Source: a bacterium
GTDB lineage: Bacteria > Chloroflexota > Dormibacteria > Aeolococcales > Aeolococcaceae
Assembly: GCA_014874355.1 (NCBI GenBank)
Contig: JACWAJ010000065.1
Span: forward strand, 1 to 60,755
Direction: 5' to 3'
DNA: 60,755 bases
The translations under genes were made by a program, and so were the position numbers. Position 1 is the stretch's first letter; the number at the start of each line of letters is the position of its first letter. Positions 26,308-34,808 of this stretch are shown piece by piece. The notes beneath the pieces were generated by a model. That model saw only the letters and a program-made list of their open reading frames with translations. It had not been told where the DNA came from and did not search any database.

Positions 26308-27331
26308 AGCTCAGGTTCTGCTCGTCAGCCGTCGTGGAGGCGTTGCCGAGGACTTGGTTCATGCCGTCCATGTGCCGCTGGAGGCCATTCCGATCAGCGG
26401 TCTGGATCTCGGCAACGCCCGCTCCATGGTTGCCTTCGCCAGCCGGCTGCCGGGCGGTCTGCTACATGCGCGCAGATTGATCCGACGCTTCGCGCCCGAT
26501 GTGGTGGTGGGTGCGGCGGGATACGTGTCCGTTCCAGTCGTTGCCGCGGCACGGATGGCGAAGATTCCGGTCGTCCTACTCGAACAGAACGCCTTGCCCG
26601 GCAGGGCGACGCGGCTGTTCGCTGGAGGAGCTCATGTGGTCGCGGCGTCATTTGCCGGTACGGCCAAGTCCCTGCCCAAAGCTCGTGTCGTTCATACCGG
26701 CAATCCCATCCGGGCGGAGGTGGAGGCAATACCGCGCAGGCCGCTTGGCGAGCGCTGCCGTCAGGTTCTGGTAATGGGGGGCAGCCAGGGGGCACGGCGG
26801 CTCAACGAGGCTGTGCTGGCCGGTCTTCGCGAACTCCTTGAATCTGACTCCGAGATTGCGGTTACGCACCAGACCGGAGCGCTGGACGAGGCGCGTGTGA
26901 CACGCTTTCGCCTTGCCCTGCCGGTGGAGTTGCAGGCCCGCTATCACGTTGCGGCGTTCTTCTCCGATATAGCCTCCGAAGAAGCGGCGGCCGATCTGAT
27001 CGTCATGCGGGCGGGTGGATCGTCGCTGGCCGAGGCCTCTGCCCTGGGACGTCCCATGGTGCTCGTGCCCTACCCTCACGCAGGTGGTCACCAGCAATAC
27101 AACGCCGCCCCCTACGTCGACATGAATGCCGCCGTGTCGGTGGACGATGCGGAGTTCTCGGGCAATCGCTTTGTCGCCGAGGTTCGCCGGATGATCGTCG
27201 ACCGGGCCCGTTGGCACGCGATGGCCAGGGCGTCATCGGCGATGGGCCGGCCGGATGCTGCTGCGCGCGTTGTCGAGTTGGTCGGCGAGGCCGCCACATG
27301 GCGCCAGTTCAAGGACAGGGTGCATTCATGA
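26219..27331 (+). CDS. murG: Lipid II synthase MurG (UDP-GlcNAc transferase)
   Basis: A 370-residue GT-B glycosyltransferase adding GlcNAc to lipid I at the inner face of the membrane. N-terminal IAGGGTGGHLTPALA and the C-domain donor-site segment RAGGSSLAEASALGRPMVLVP are clear. GTG 26219 has GGGAGAA 8 nt upstream and sits inside ftsW. A run of seven G within the GGTGGH codons is consistent with the family, so no frameshift is suspected. Stop overlaps the next start (ATGA). Confidence 0.95.
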   Translation: MRTLIAGGGTGGHLTPALALAQALQHSEAEAQVLLVSRRGGVAEDLVHAVHVPLEAIPISGLDLGNARSMVAFASRLPGGLLHARRLIRRFAPDVVVGAAGYVSVPVVAAARMAKIPVVLLEQNALPGRATRLFAGGAHVVAASFAGTAKSLPKARVVHTGNPIRAEVEAIPRRPLGERCRQVLVMGGSQGARRLNEAVLAGLRELLESDSEIAVTHQTGALDEARVTRFRLALPVELQARYHVAAFFSDIASEEAAADLIVMRAGGSSLAEASALGRPMVLVPYPHAGGHQQYNAAPYVDMNAAVSVDDAEFSGNRFVAEVRRMIVDRARWHAMARASSAMGRPDAAARVVELVGEAATWRQFKDRVHS

Positions 27332-28746
27332 CGGAGACGGTGGGGAGCCAGTTGCCGCAGCACGTCCACTTCCTGGGTGTCTGCGGCTATGCCGTAAGCG
27401 GAGCCGCGCTGCTTGCCAAGCAGATCGGCTGCATGGTTACCGGCAGCGACGATTGCGCCTATCCGCCGACAACCGATATCCTGACTGGGGCGGGTATACC
27501 CTGGGTCGACGGGAGCGATCCTGTCAATCTGGACCGCTGGGGGCTGCCCGACCTGGTCGTGGTGGGTAACCAGACCCGGCCTGGCAATCCCGAGTGGCAG
27601 GCGGTGCGCTCGCGGAGCATCCCCTACACGAGTGAGATCGAGTTCTTCGCACAACTCACCCAAGATCGTGTACGGCTCTCGGTGTGCGGTACCCACGGCA
27701 AGACGACAACCACGGCTTTACTGGCACACATGCTGGCTGTCGCAGGCCTGGATCCGGGCCTGAGGCTGGGTTCGACCTCGCTCGATCTCGGTGCCAGCGC
27801 ACGTCTGGGCAAAGGGCCGTTTGTGTTCGAAGGCGACGAATACACCACCGCCCCCTGGGATCCTCGGCCCAAATTCCTACACACCCGACCCCAGGCCGCC
27901 TGTGTAACGCGGCTCGAACTCGACCATCCCGACATCTACGCATCGCTAGATGCCTATCGTGAGCCCTTCGTGGAGCTGGCGAAATCCATGCCGGTGGACG
28001 GTCTGCTCGCGGTGTGTGCCGACGATTCCGAAGCGGTGGCCCTGGCGCCATCCGCCACCTGCCGTGTGGTGACCTACGGCGAATCACCAAGTGCCGGCTG
28101 GCGCATCTCCCATCTGCGCGATGTGGCCGGCGTGCAGCACTTCCACCTGAACGGAGAGGGGGCGGAACTCGAGGTGGCCCTCACCTTTCCGGGCCGCCAC
28201 AATGCGGCCAATGCTTGTGCCGCGCTGCTGCTGGCGGCATACGCCGGCGCATCTCTGCCGGACTGTCTTTTGGCATGCACCACCTTCCGCGGACCGGCGC
28301 GTCGCTTCCAGATCCTGGGTGAGGTTGGGGGATGCGCCGTGGTTGACGACTATGCCCATCATCCGACCGAGTGCCACGCCGCCATCGATGCGGCGCGGCA
28401 GCGCTATGCCGGGCGGCGTCTCATCGCCGTCCACACGCCGCACACGTATTCGCGCACGCTCACGCTGCTCGACGACTACGCCGATGTGTTCGAAGGCGCT
28501 GACGTGCTCCTCCTCGGTCCTATCGAGGCGGCCCGAGAACGTGGTCAGGAGGTCACGGTCACCAGTGAGGATGTGGCCGCGAGGGTGCGTCATGTGCCCC
28601 AAATTCAAGTTGTCGATACCAGTCAAGCGGCCATCGACCTGATCGGTGAAATCGTTCGAGACGGCGACGTCGTGCTGGTGCTGTCTTTGGGTGGGTTCGA
28701 CAAGATCGCATCGCGCATCCACGCGGCACTTAGGGCTCGTACCTGA
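27328..28746 (+). CDS. Mpl-like Mur ligase in the murC position
   Basis: A 472-residue Mur ligase with N-terminal HFLGVCGYAVSGAALL, P-loop CGTHGKTTTTA (about 120-130) and a C-terminal DYAHHPTE motif. Several signatures resemble Mpl (the UDP-MurNAc:tripeptide recycling ligase) more than MurC: VTGSDDCAYPP, VVVGNQTRPGNPE, EGDEYTTAPWDPRPKF and LELDHPDIY. MurC normally has EADESDGSF and TNIEPDHLDY-like segments. Because it stands where murC belongs, it may be the cell's L-alanine ligase, a tripeptide ligase, or both; sequence cannot settle this. The last four codons lie in the left repeat of the element at 28731-28913. Confidence 0.8.
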   Translation: MTETVGSQLPQHVHFLGVCGYAVSGAALLAKQIGCMVTGSDDCAYPPTTDILTGAGIPWVDGSDPVNLDRWGLPDLVVVGNQTRPGNPEWQAVRSRSIPYTSEIEFFAQLTQDRVRLSVCGTHGKTTTTALLAHMLAVAGLDPGLRLGSTSLDLGASARLGKGPFVFEGDEYTTAPWDPRPKFLHTRPQAACVTRLELDHPDIYASLDAYREPFVELAKSMPVDGLLAVCADDSEAVALAPSATCRVVTYGESPSAGWRISHLRDVAGVQHFHLNGEGAELEVALTFPGRHNAANACAALLLAAYAGASLPDCLLACTTFRGPARRFQILGEVGGCAVVDDYAHHPTECHAAIDAARQRYAGRRLIAVHTPHTYSRTLTLLDDYADVFEGADVLLLGPIEAARERGQEVTVTSEDVAARVRHVPQIQVVDTSQAAIDLIGEIVRDGDVVLVLSLGGFDKIASRIHAALRART

Positions 28747-28913
28747 ATAACATGGCACATCTCCATCCACCGATCCTCGCCGAATGCCAGCGTCAGCTTC
28801 TGCGCTTCTCGTTCAGGTACCTACCGGTACCATCACTGCGATGCTCGTTCGCTTCCTTGGCCTCGGCGGTCTCGGCGGCGGATCTGCACTATGTTATTCA
28901 GGTACGAGCCCTA
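28731..28913. mobile_element. MITE-like element with 23-bp perfect terminal inverted repeats
   Basis: 28731-28753 and 28891-28913 are exact reverse complements (23 of 23), starting TAGGGCTCGTACC and ending in its complement, around a 137-bp core with no convincing ORF. The core carries a GGTACC-rich partial palindrome and another copy of TTCAGGTAC. The left arm overlaps the last codons of the Mpl-like gene; the right arm ends 10 bp before murB. GGCA occurs close to both outer ends but not symmetrically, so a target duplication is doubtful. A non-autonomous transposon or a large RNA hairpin are both possible. Confidence 0.6.
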
Positions 28914-28923
28914 GGCAACCGGC

Positions 28924-29868
28924 ATGCCTGAACCGGGTGGGATTGCAAGTTGGCCGGGGGCGCGCGCGGATGAACCGCTGGCGAGGCATTCGCAGTACGG
29001 CATAGGCGGGCCTGCAGACTGGTTCGTCAAGGTGGACGACGCGATGGCACTCGGCGATCTGCTCCGTCTGGCGAATGCGGCCGGACTGCCTGTCACTCCG
29101 ATCGGGGCGGGCAGTAACACGCTCATCCTTGATGGTGGCATCCGGGGCGTGGTGGTCGAAATCACCGACAAGGCGATGCGCGTCATCGACGATACGGTGA
29201 TCGAGCTTCGAGCCGGCTGCATGCTGCCTCGAGTGGCCCTGGACTGTGCTCGGCTGGGCCTTGCCGGGCTCGAGTTCGGCATTGGCATTCCGGGAACGTG
29301 TGGTGCCAGCATTCGTGGTAACGCCGGTGCCTTTGGTCGTGAGATCAAGGATGTTCTGCTGGAGTGCTCCGCGCTGGATGTGCAGGGTGCGATGCGTACG
29401 TTTTCGGCTTTGGAATGTCAGTTTGCTTATCGCACCTCGATCTTCAAACAGTCGCTCACAGACAGCATCGTCGTTGCGGCGCGTTTTGGCGTGACACCCA
29501 ACACCGCCTATGCCGTGCGGCGGCGTACCGCCGCCATCCAGGCACACCGCAAATCAACCCAGCCTTATGGTATTCGGAGTCTCGGTTCGGTTTTCACCAA
29601 CCCTCCGGGTGATCATGCCGGGCGCCTCGTAGAGGCGGTGGGGTTAAAGGGCGCTCGTCGCGGCGGGGCAGAGATATCGACCGTTCATGCCAATTTTATT
29701 GTCAACGTGGATCGAGCCACCGCACGAGACGTTCTTGACCTGGTGGAACTGGCTCACGACCGGGTGCTGGCGGACTTCGGCGTCGATCTTGTGCGCGAAA
29801 TCGTTGTCATGGGCGAGGATAAGGCGCGGTCGGAACCGTCGGTGACGAAGCGGAGGAGTGGCGGGTGA
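28924..29868 (+). CDS. murB: UDP-N-acetylenolpyruvoylglucosamine reductase
   Basis: A 314-residue FAD enzyme that reduces enolpyruvyl-UDP-GlcNAc to UDP-MurNAc. FAD-binding region shows PIGAGSNTLI and GIPGTCGASIRGNAGAFG; the catalytic residues appear as Tyr-Arg in FAYRTSIFK and Ser in LGSVFTNP, and a terminal Glu in VREIVVMGE. ATG 28924 lies just outside the inverted-repeat element. Overlaps ddl by 4 bp. Confidence 0.95.
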   Translation: MPEPGGIASWPGARADEPLARHSQYGIGGPADWFVKVDDAMALGDLLRLANAAGLPVTPIGAGSNTLILDGGIRGVVVEITDKAMRVIDDTVIELRAGCMLPRVALDCARLGLAGLEFGIGIPGTCGASIRGNAGAFGREIKDVLLECSALDVQGAMRTFSALECQFAYRTSIFKQSLTDSIVVAARFGVTPNTAYAVRRRTAAIQAHRKSTQPYGIRSLGSVFTNPPGDHAGRLVEAVGLKGARRGGAEISTVHANFIVNVDRATARDVLDLVELAHDRVLADFGVDLVREIVVMGEDKARSEPSVTKRRSGG

Positions 29869-31055
29869 GGCGTGTCGGTGTGGTTTTCGGCGGGCAGTCG
29901 GTTGAGCACGAAGTGTCGGTGATCACCGCCATGCAGGTGATGGCGGCATTGCCCGCGGCCGGTTACGTCGCCGTGCCGCTTTACATCGCCAAGTCGGGCA
30001 CCTGGTATACGGGTGACCTGTTGAACCGTCTCGATGCATTCCGGGATTTCGACCGGGTGCTGCGGGGTGCAATGGCGGTTACACCGCGGATTGACGGCGC
30101 GCATCCCGGCCGGCTCGATGTGGTGGGCGGTCGGCGCGGCATCTTGGGGCGTGGTTCCGCTGCCGAGATAAGCGTCGACGTGGTGCTGCCGCTAGTGCAT
30201 GGTTCTCATGGCGAGGACGGCACTCTGGCGGGGCTTTGCGAACTCTGGGGAGTGCCCTATGCCGGCTGTGGCGTGGCCGCTGCGGCGCTGTCCATGGACA
30301 AGTCGCTGGCCAAGCGCATATTCCGCGCAGCCGGTCTTCCCGTTCTCGATGACATGGTGGTTGAACGCCAGCATTGGCTCCAAGATTCCCCTGCCGCCGT
30401 CTCTAAGATCGAGCATTGCTTCGGCTATCCGGTCTTCGTCAAACCGGCAACTCTCGGTTCGTCGATTGGCGTTTCCCCCGCCGGATCTGCCCGCGAGCTG
30501 CGCGACGCCATCGACCTCGCCCTTGCTTACTCCGACCGGGTGCTGGTCGAGCCTCAAATGCAAGATATCGTGGAGATCAACTGTGCCGTGCTGGGAAGCG
30601 GTGACACCGTTCGCGCTTCAGCCCTGGAGCAACCTGTGGTCAGCGGGGTGCTCACCTATGCGGAAAAGTACGCAGGCGGGAAGAAGGCGGCAAATGCCGG
30701 CATGAAGGGCGCTCGGCGGATCGTCCCGGCACCGATCGACGTTGCGCTGGCCGGCCGCATAAGCCGGCTGGCCAAGGACGCATTTCACGCCATCGGGGCG
30801 GCGGGTGTCGCTCGAGTCGACTTCCTGGTCTCACCTGAGCGCGGTGAGGTCATCCTCAACGAGATCAACACAGTCCCGGGATCGCTGGCCTTCTATCTCT
30901 GGGAGGAGTCGGGACTTCCCTTTGCCGAGCTGCTGAACTCGCTCATCGACCTGGCGTTTGCCGCAGATGCAGAGAGATCGGGCACCACCTATTCGATCGA
31001 TTCGTGGTTGCTTGCGGGTGGGATCGGCGGGGTCAAGACGGGGGGCTCCGCCTGA
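29865..31055 (+). CDS. ddl: D-alanine--D-alanine ligase
   Basis: A 396-residue ATP-grasp ligase making D-Ala-D-Ala for MurF. It starts VGVVFGGQSVEHEVSV, has PLVHGSHGEDGTLAG, KPATLGSSIGVSPA, and the Mg-binding NEINTVPGSLAFYLWEESG. The Leu/Phe-type omega-loop region (VLTYAEKY) keeps the KY-type element expected of a D-Ala-D-Ala rather than D-Ala-D-Lac ligase. The C-terminus is about 30 residues longer than usual. Confidence 0.95.
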   Translation: MRRVGVVFGGQSVEHEVSVITAMQVMAALPAAGYVAVPLYIAKSGTWYTGDLLNRLDAFRDFDRVLRGAMAVTPRIDGAHPGRLDVVGGRRGILGRGSAAEISVDVVLPLVHGSHGEDGTLAGLCELWGVPYAGCGVAAAALSMDKSLAKRIFRAAGLPVLDDMVVERQHWLQDSPAAVSKIEHCFGYPVFVKPATLGSSIGVSPAGSARELRDAIDLALAYSDRVLVEPQMQDIVEINCAVLGSGDTVRASALEQPVVSGVLTYAEKYAGGKKAANAGMKGARRIVPAPIDVALAGRISRLAKDAFHAIGAAGVARVDFLVSPERGEVILNEINTVPGSLAFYLWEESGLPFAELLNSLIDLAFAADAERSGTTYSIDSWLLAGGIGGVKTGGSA

Positions 31056-31060
31056 GTGCG

Positions 31061-31846
31061 ATGACTAACCTTCTCGACATCGTCACCGAGGTGCCGCCGG
31101 CCCACGTCTTGCTGGCGGGGGAGGGGCCGCCGGTGCTGTGTCTCCACGGCTGGGGCGCCAGTGCCGGATTGTTCGTGCCTCTGAGCCGCGAACTTGACGA
31201 TCGGTTCTTCCTGATCGCCCCCGATTTCCCGGGATTTGGCGCGACGCCCGTGCCTGAGCGACCTTGGAGCGTTGACGATTACGTCGTCTGGACACTCGCG
31301 CTTCTCGACCGTCTGGGACTCGTCCGTGTCGACATAGTTGCCCATTCGTTTGGGGCACGGGTGGCCATCAAACTCGCGGCAGCGCATCCTGAACGGGTTG
31401 GGCGCATGGTGCTCACAGGTGCGGCAGGGGTGCGCCCCAAGCGCGGTATCGGCTACTACTTGCGCGTGCGTACTTTCAAGTTGCTGAAGCGCGTGCGTTC
31501 CGCACATATGACCCTGAGGTGGGTACGAGATTGGGCCTGCCGTCGAGTCGAGCGCAGCGGTTCGCGCGACTACCAGGCTGCCGGCGGGGTGATGCGGGGA
31601 ACTTTCGTCAGCGTCGTCAATGAGGACCTTGTCGAGTGGCTGCCCAAGGTGACGGCATCCACCTTGCTGGTCTGGGGCGACCGCGACGACGAAACCCCGC
31701 TCCGTGATGGCCGTCTCATGGAGCAACGCATCCCCGACGCGGGTCTGGTGATATTCGAGGGACGGAGCCATTACGCCTACATCGAGGAGGCGGCGCGTTT
31801 CGCGCACATAGTGGCCACGTTCTTGAGCGGCGAGGCCGCAGCATGA
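31061..31846 (+). CDS. Alpha/beta hydrolase inside the dcw cluster
   Basis: A 261-residue alpha/beta hydrolase. The oxyanion region is LHGWGASAG, the nucleophile elbow AHSFGA, the acid WGDRDDETP and the His SHYAYIEE, so the triad looks complete. A basic cap region lies around residues 125-175. It sits between ddl and murF, 5 bp after ddl and overlapping murF by 4 bp, so it is translated with cell-wall genes. The substrate is unknown; a role in precursor or lipid-carrier metabolism is suggested only by position. Confidence 0.85.
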   Translation: MTNLLDIVTEVPPAHVLLAGEGPPVLCLHGWGASAGLFVPLSRELDDRFFLIAPDFPGFGATPVPERPWSVDDYVVWTLALLDRLGLVRVDIVAHSFGARVAIKLAAAHPERVGRMVLTGAAGVRPKRGIGYYLRVRTFKLLKRVRSAHMTLRWVRDWACRRVERSGSRDYQAAGGVMRGTFVSVVNEDLVEWLPKVTASTLLVWGDRDDETPLRDGRLMEQRIPDAGLVIFEGRSHYAYIEEAARFAHIVATFLSGEAAA

Positions 31847-33462
31847 TCGGTGGCGTCGGAATTGCGATGGTGGCGTTGCTGTGGCTTCTGGCCATAACCC
31901 GTATCTCCGTTGTGGCGTCGCGAATGTTCCAGATCGAGGAATACGAGGCGCTCCGGCTCTGGAGATGGGCCAATGTGCGCGCCTGGAACTGGCATCGCGC
32001 GCTCGCCGTTGCGAGCGCTGCCGCTCTAGTCCTGGCAGGGGTTGCGGTACTGCGCAACGAATCCTATTGGGTCATCGCCGAGGGCCTCACGGGCACCGCG
32101 CTGCTCAACCTCTTGTGGCGCTGGCTGCCGCCCAAGAAGGCGCTGGTGTGGACGCCACGCATGCGCCGCCTATTCGCGACGACGGTGGTACTGGCGGTCG
32201 TCCTGACCGCCGCCGTCGCCATCCTGGCGCTTCGCAGTCCGGTGGTCGTGGGGGCGGTGGCCGTATGGGTCGGGATCTTCATGGCGAGCACCATCCCCGT
32301 CTTTCTGTTCGTAATTGCCAACTGGCTGATGGCTCCCGTCGAGGCCGGGGTGCGGTGCGGCTTTATCCGCCGTGCCCGCCGCCGCCTTGCCGCGGTCGAT
32401 CCGGTTGTCGTAGCGGTGGCGGGGAGTTGGGGCAAGACGTCGACCAAGCACATCCTCGCCCAGCTATTGCCCGCAGCTGCTTTCGCACTGCCCACGCCGC
32501 GGAGTTTCAACACCCTGATGGGGGTCACCCGCACCGTCAACGAGAATCTCGCGGATTCGCACAAGACGTTCATCGTGGAGATGGACGCTTACGCTCCGGG
32601 CGAGATCGCCTCCATTTGCGATCTGGTGCACCCGCGGCTTGCGATCGTGACCGCGGTGGGTCCGCAGCACCTCGAGCGTTTCGGCAGTATCGAGCGAATT
32701 GCAGACGCGCTGTACGAGACCGTCGCTGCGCTTCCCCCCGAGGGTGTCGCGATCATCTATGCGGGGGATCCCAGTTGTGCCGCACTGGCACTGCGCGCGG
32801 TCGGGGAGAAGCGCCGGGTCGTCACCTACGCCATGGAGGGCGAGGGCGTCAACGCCGACATCTCCGCGACCGACGTCCGGGTCGATGGTGGGGGTTCTCA
32901 CTTCATGTGGCGCTGGGGGGCGGAGCAACTGGAGACAAGGGTGGACGTGCCACTGCTGGGGCGTCATCAGGTGCTCAATGTCAGCGCCGCGTTGGCGGCT
33001 GTGCACCTGCTCGGCTTCGATGCGATCGCGGCGGTGTCATCTGCGGCACGGTTGCAACCTGTCGAGCACCGGCTGCAACCGGTTCCCAGTGGCCACGGAG
33101 TTGTCGTCATTGACGATTCCTACAACGCCAATCCCGTTGGCGTCCACAACGGCCTGGACGTCTTATCCGCGCTTGGCGAAGGCAAGAGGATCCTTGTGAC
33201 ACCGGGACTGGTTGAACTAGGCGCCGAGGAAGATGCCGAGAACCGGCGCTACGGTGAGCACGCGGCCCGTGTTTGCGATCACGTGATCGTCGTACGCGCC
33301 AAGACCACTGAGGCGTTACTGGCGGGCCTTGGCGCCGGGGGTATCGACGCGAAGGCCGTCCATGTGGTGGCATCGCTGGCCGAGGCCACCACGGTCATAG
33401 GTTCGCTTGCCCGTCGCGGAGACGTGGTTCTCTTCGCCAACGATCTTCCCGACACGTACTAA
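31843..33462 (+). CDS. murF: MurF-like ligase with N-terminal membrane domain
   Basis: A 539-residue Mur ligase. Residues 1-165 hold about four hydrophobic helices (near 3-22, 52-70, 111-130 and 133-162) in place of the normal MurF N-terminal substrate domain. The ATPase domain begins at AVAGSWGKTSTKH (about 192-203) and continues with VEMDAYAPGEI and VGPQHLERFGS; the C-domain has DDSYNANPVG and the MurF-type TPGLVELGAEED. It should join D-Ala-D-Ala to the UDP-MurNAc peptide, here probably at the membrane beside MraY. Similar membrane-tethered forms are recalled from Chloroflexota and candidate phyla. Confidence 0.85.
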   Translation: MIGGVGIAMVALLWLLAITRISVVASRMFQIEEYEALRLWRWANVRAWNWHRALAVASAAALVLAGVAVLRNESYWVIAEGLTGTALLNLLWRWLPPKKALVWTPRMRRLFATTVVLAVVLTAAVAILALRSPVVVGAVAVWVGIFMASTIPVFLFVIANWLMAPVEAGVRCGFIRRARRRLAAVDPVVVAVAGSWGKTSTKHILAQLLPAAAFALPTPRSFNTLMGVTRTVNENLADSHKTFIVEMDAYAPGEIASICDLVHPRLAIVTAVGPQHLERFGSIERIADALYETVAALPPEGVAIIYAGDPSCAALALRAVGEKRRVVTYAMEGEGVNADISATDVRVDGGGSHFMWRWGAEQLETRVDVPLLGRHQVLNVSAALAAVHLLGFDAIAAVSSAARLQPVEHRLQPVPSGHGVVVIDDSYNANPVGVHNGLDVLSALGEGKRILVTPGLVELGAEEDAENRRYGEHAARVCDHVIVVRAKTTEALLAGLGAGGIDAKAVHVVASLAEATTVIGSLARRGDVVLFANDLPDTY

Positions 33463-33558
33463 GGCTCACGCTTTGCATGATTCTCGGGCATAATCAGGTG
33501 ACGGTCGTCAGCCCACTCCATAACGTCTTCTCAACGTCGGTGAATTGTCATTTCTCGT

Positions 33559-34683
33559 ATGGCCATCACGTCGCAGCGTTCTACCGCTAGCGCTGAGCGC
33601 GTCCAGCATCGTGCCAGGGTTCGCGCTCAGGCGGCGTCACTTGTCGACATCCCGAGTCGGCGGCGCGACTTTCGCACACCTTCAAGCCTCAACTTGCGTT
33701 CCACGTCGCGAAGGCGGCTCCATGCGCCGCAACCGCGTTGGCGGGTCGGCGAAGGTCACGGCAATTCGCGTCGTGGTGTGACCGTAGGGCTCCTTGTGCT
33801 CCAGGTTATTGGGTTGGTGCTGCTGCTGGTGCTGCCTGGCTTCCAGGTTCGCAACGTCAGCATTGCGGGAAGCCGCCTACTGACGCGAGAGGCGGTACTC
33901 GATGCGGCTTTGGTGCCTTCGCACAGCATCTTCACCGTCGATGGTGGTGCGATCCGTCAGCGTCTTATTGGCCTTCCGTGGATACGCAGTGCGACCGTCA
34001 CCACCGAGTTGCCCAATACCGTGAGTATTCACATCGTCGAGTGGTCGCCCAGTCTGCGGTTGCATCGCAATGGACATGACACGCTTGTCGCCGACTCTGG
34101 TGCCACCGTGGATACTTCGGCGGGGCGGCCGGACGTGGTGTCGAAAATCCCCGTCCTGGTTGATGAACGTACGGGTAAGACTGCGACTCTCGACCCCGCT
34201 CTCGTTCAGATGCTCGATGCCACGAGCAGTCGCTTCCCGGCGGTGTTTGGTTGCTCGGTTGCAGCCTATGAGTGGCGTGCTGACGGCATGCTCGTCATCT
34301 GGACGTCCACGGGATGGTCGGCGGTGCTAGGGCATATGGATGCCAGCGGCGAGGTGGCCGCCATTCCCGATCAACTGAGCTCGCTGGCCGCGCTCAAGGC
34401 TCATCTCAACTTCACCGCGCCGGGTTTTGGCTATGTCAATCTGGAAAATCCGGAGGCACCGGCAGTTGGCGGCACGCCGGGCTTGCCGCCAACTATCAAG
34501 GACGCTCTGACGTTGAGCGTTCCCAAACCTGCGTCGCCGTCAACACCGTCGGGGTCGACTGCTCAACCGGGTGGGCCCAAGGCGCCTGCGCCCACGCCAG
34601 TGCCCGCACCCACGCCGCCTCCCACACCTGCACCGACAGCGGCCCCGACACCCTACGTTTTCAACGTCCAGCTCTCACACTGA
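33559..34683 (+). CDS. ftsQ: Cell division protein FtsQ with Pro-rich tail
   Basis: A 374-residue bitopic protein: basic cytoplasmic region to about residue 73, helix 75-93 (VGLLVLQVIGLVLLLVLPG), POTRA domain (VRNVSIAGSRLLTREAVLDAA to VSIHIVEW) and FtsQ/DivIB domain ending near residue 310 (FGYVNLEN). The last 50 or so residues are Pro/Thr/Ala repeats of the PAPTPxP type, unusual for FtsQ and similar to wall-spanning linkers. It starts 96 bp after murF, so it may have its own promoter, though none is clear. Confidence 0.85.
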   Translation: MAITSQRSTASAERVQHRARVRAQAASLVDIPSRRRDFRTPSSLNLRSTSRRRLHAPQPRWRVGEGHGNSRRGVTVGLLVLQVIGLVLLLVLPGFQVRNVSIAGSRLLTREAVLDAALVPSHSIFTVDGGAIRQRLIGLPWIRSATVTTELPNTVSIHIVEWSPSLRLHRNGHDTLVADSGATVDTSAGRPDVVSKIPVLVDERTGKTATLDPALVQMLDATSSRFPAVFGCSVAAYEWRADGMLVIWTSTGWSAVLGHMDASGEVAAIPDQLSSLAALKAHLNFTAPGFGYVNLENPEAPAVGGTPGLPPTIKDALTLSVPKPASPSTPSGSTAQPGGPKAPAPTPVPAPTPPPTPAPTAAPTPYVFNVQLSH

Positions 34684-34730
34684 GGCCGAGAACTGCTGCC
34701 GAAAGGGCTGGCGTTGGCCATAGATTCGGC

Positions 34731-34756
34731 GGCGATATTTAGGGGCGATATTTAGG
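34731..34756 (+). repeat. 13-bp perfect tandem repeat
   Basis: GGCGATATTTAGG occurs twice head to tail in the 125-bp gap between ftsQ and the coiled-coil gene, about 50 bp before the latter. AT-rich repeats are rare in this GC-rich window, so it could be a regulator site; a recent slippage duplication is the alternative. Confidence 0.55.
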
Positions 34757-34808
34757 CGGGCGCAACTTTGTCCGTTTCACGTCCGCGTTAGTCGGTTACC
34801 GTTTCGAC

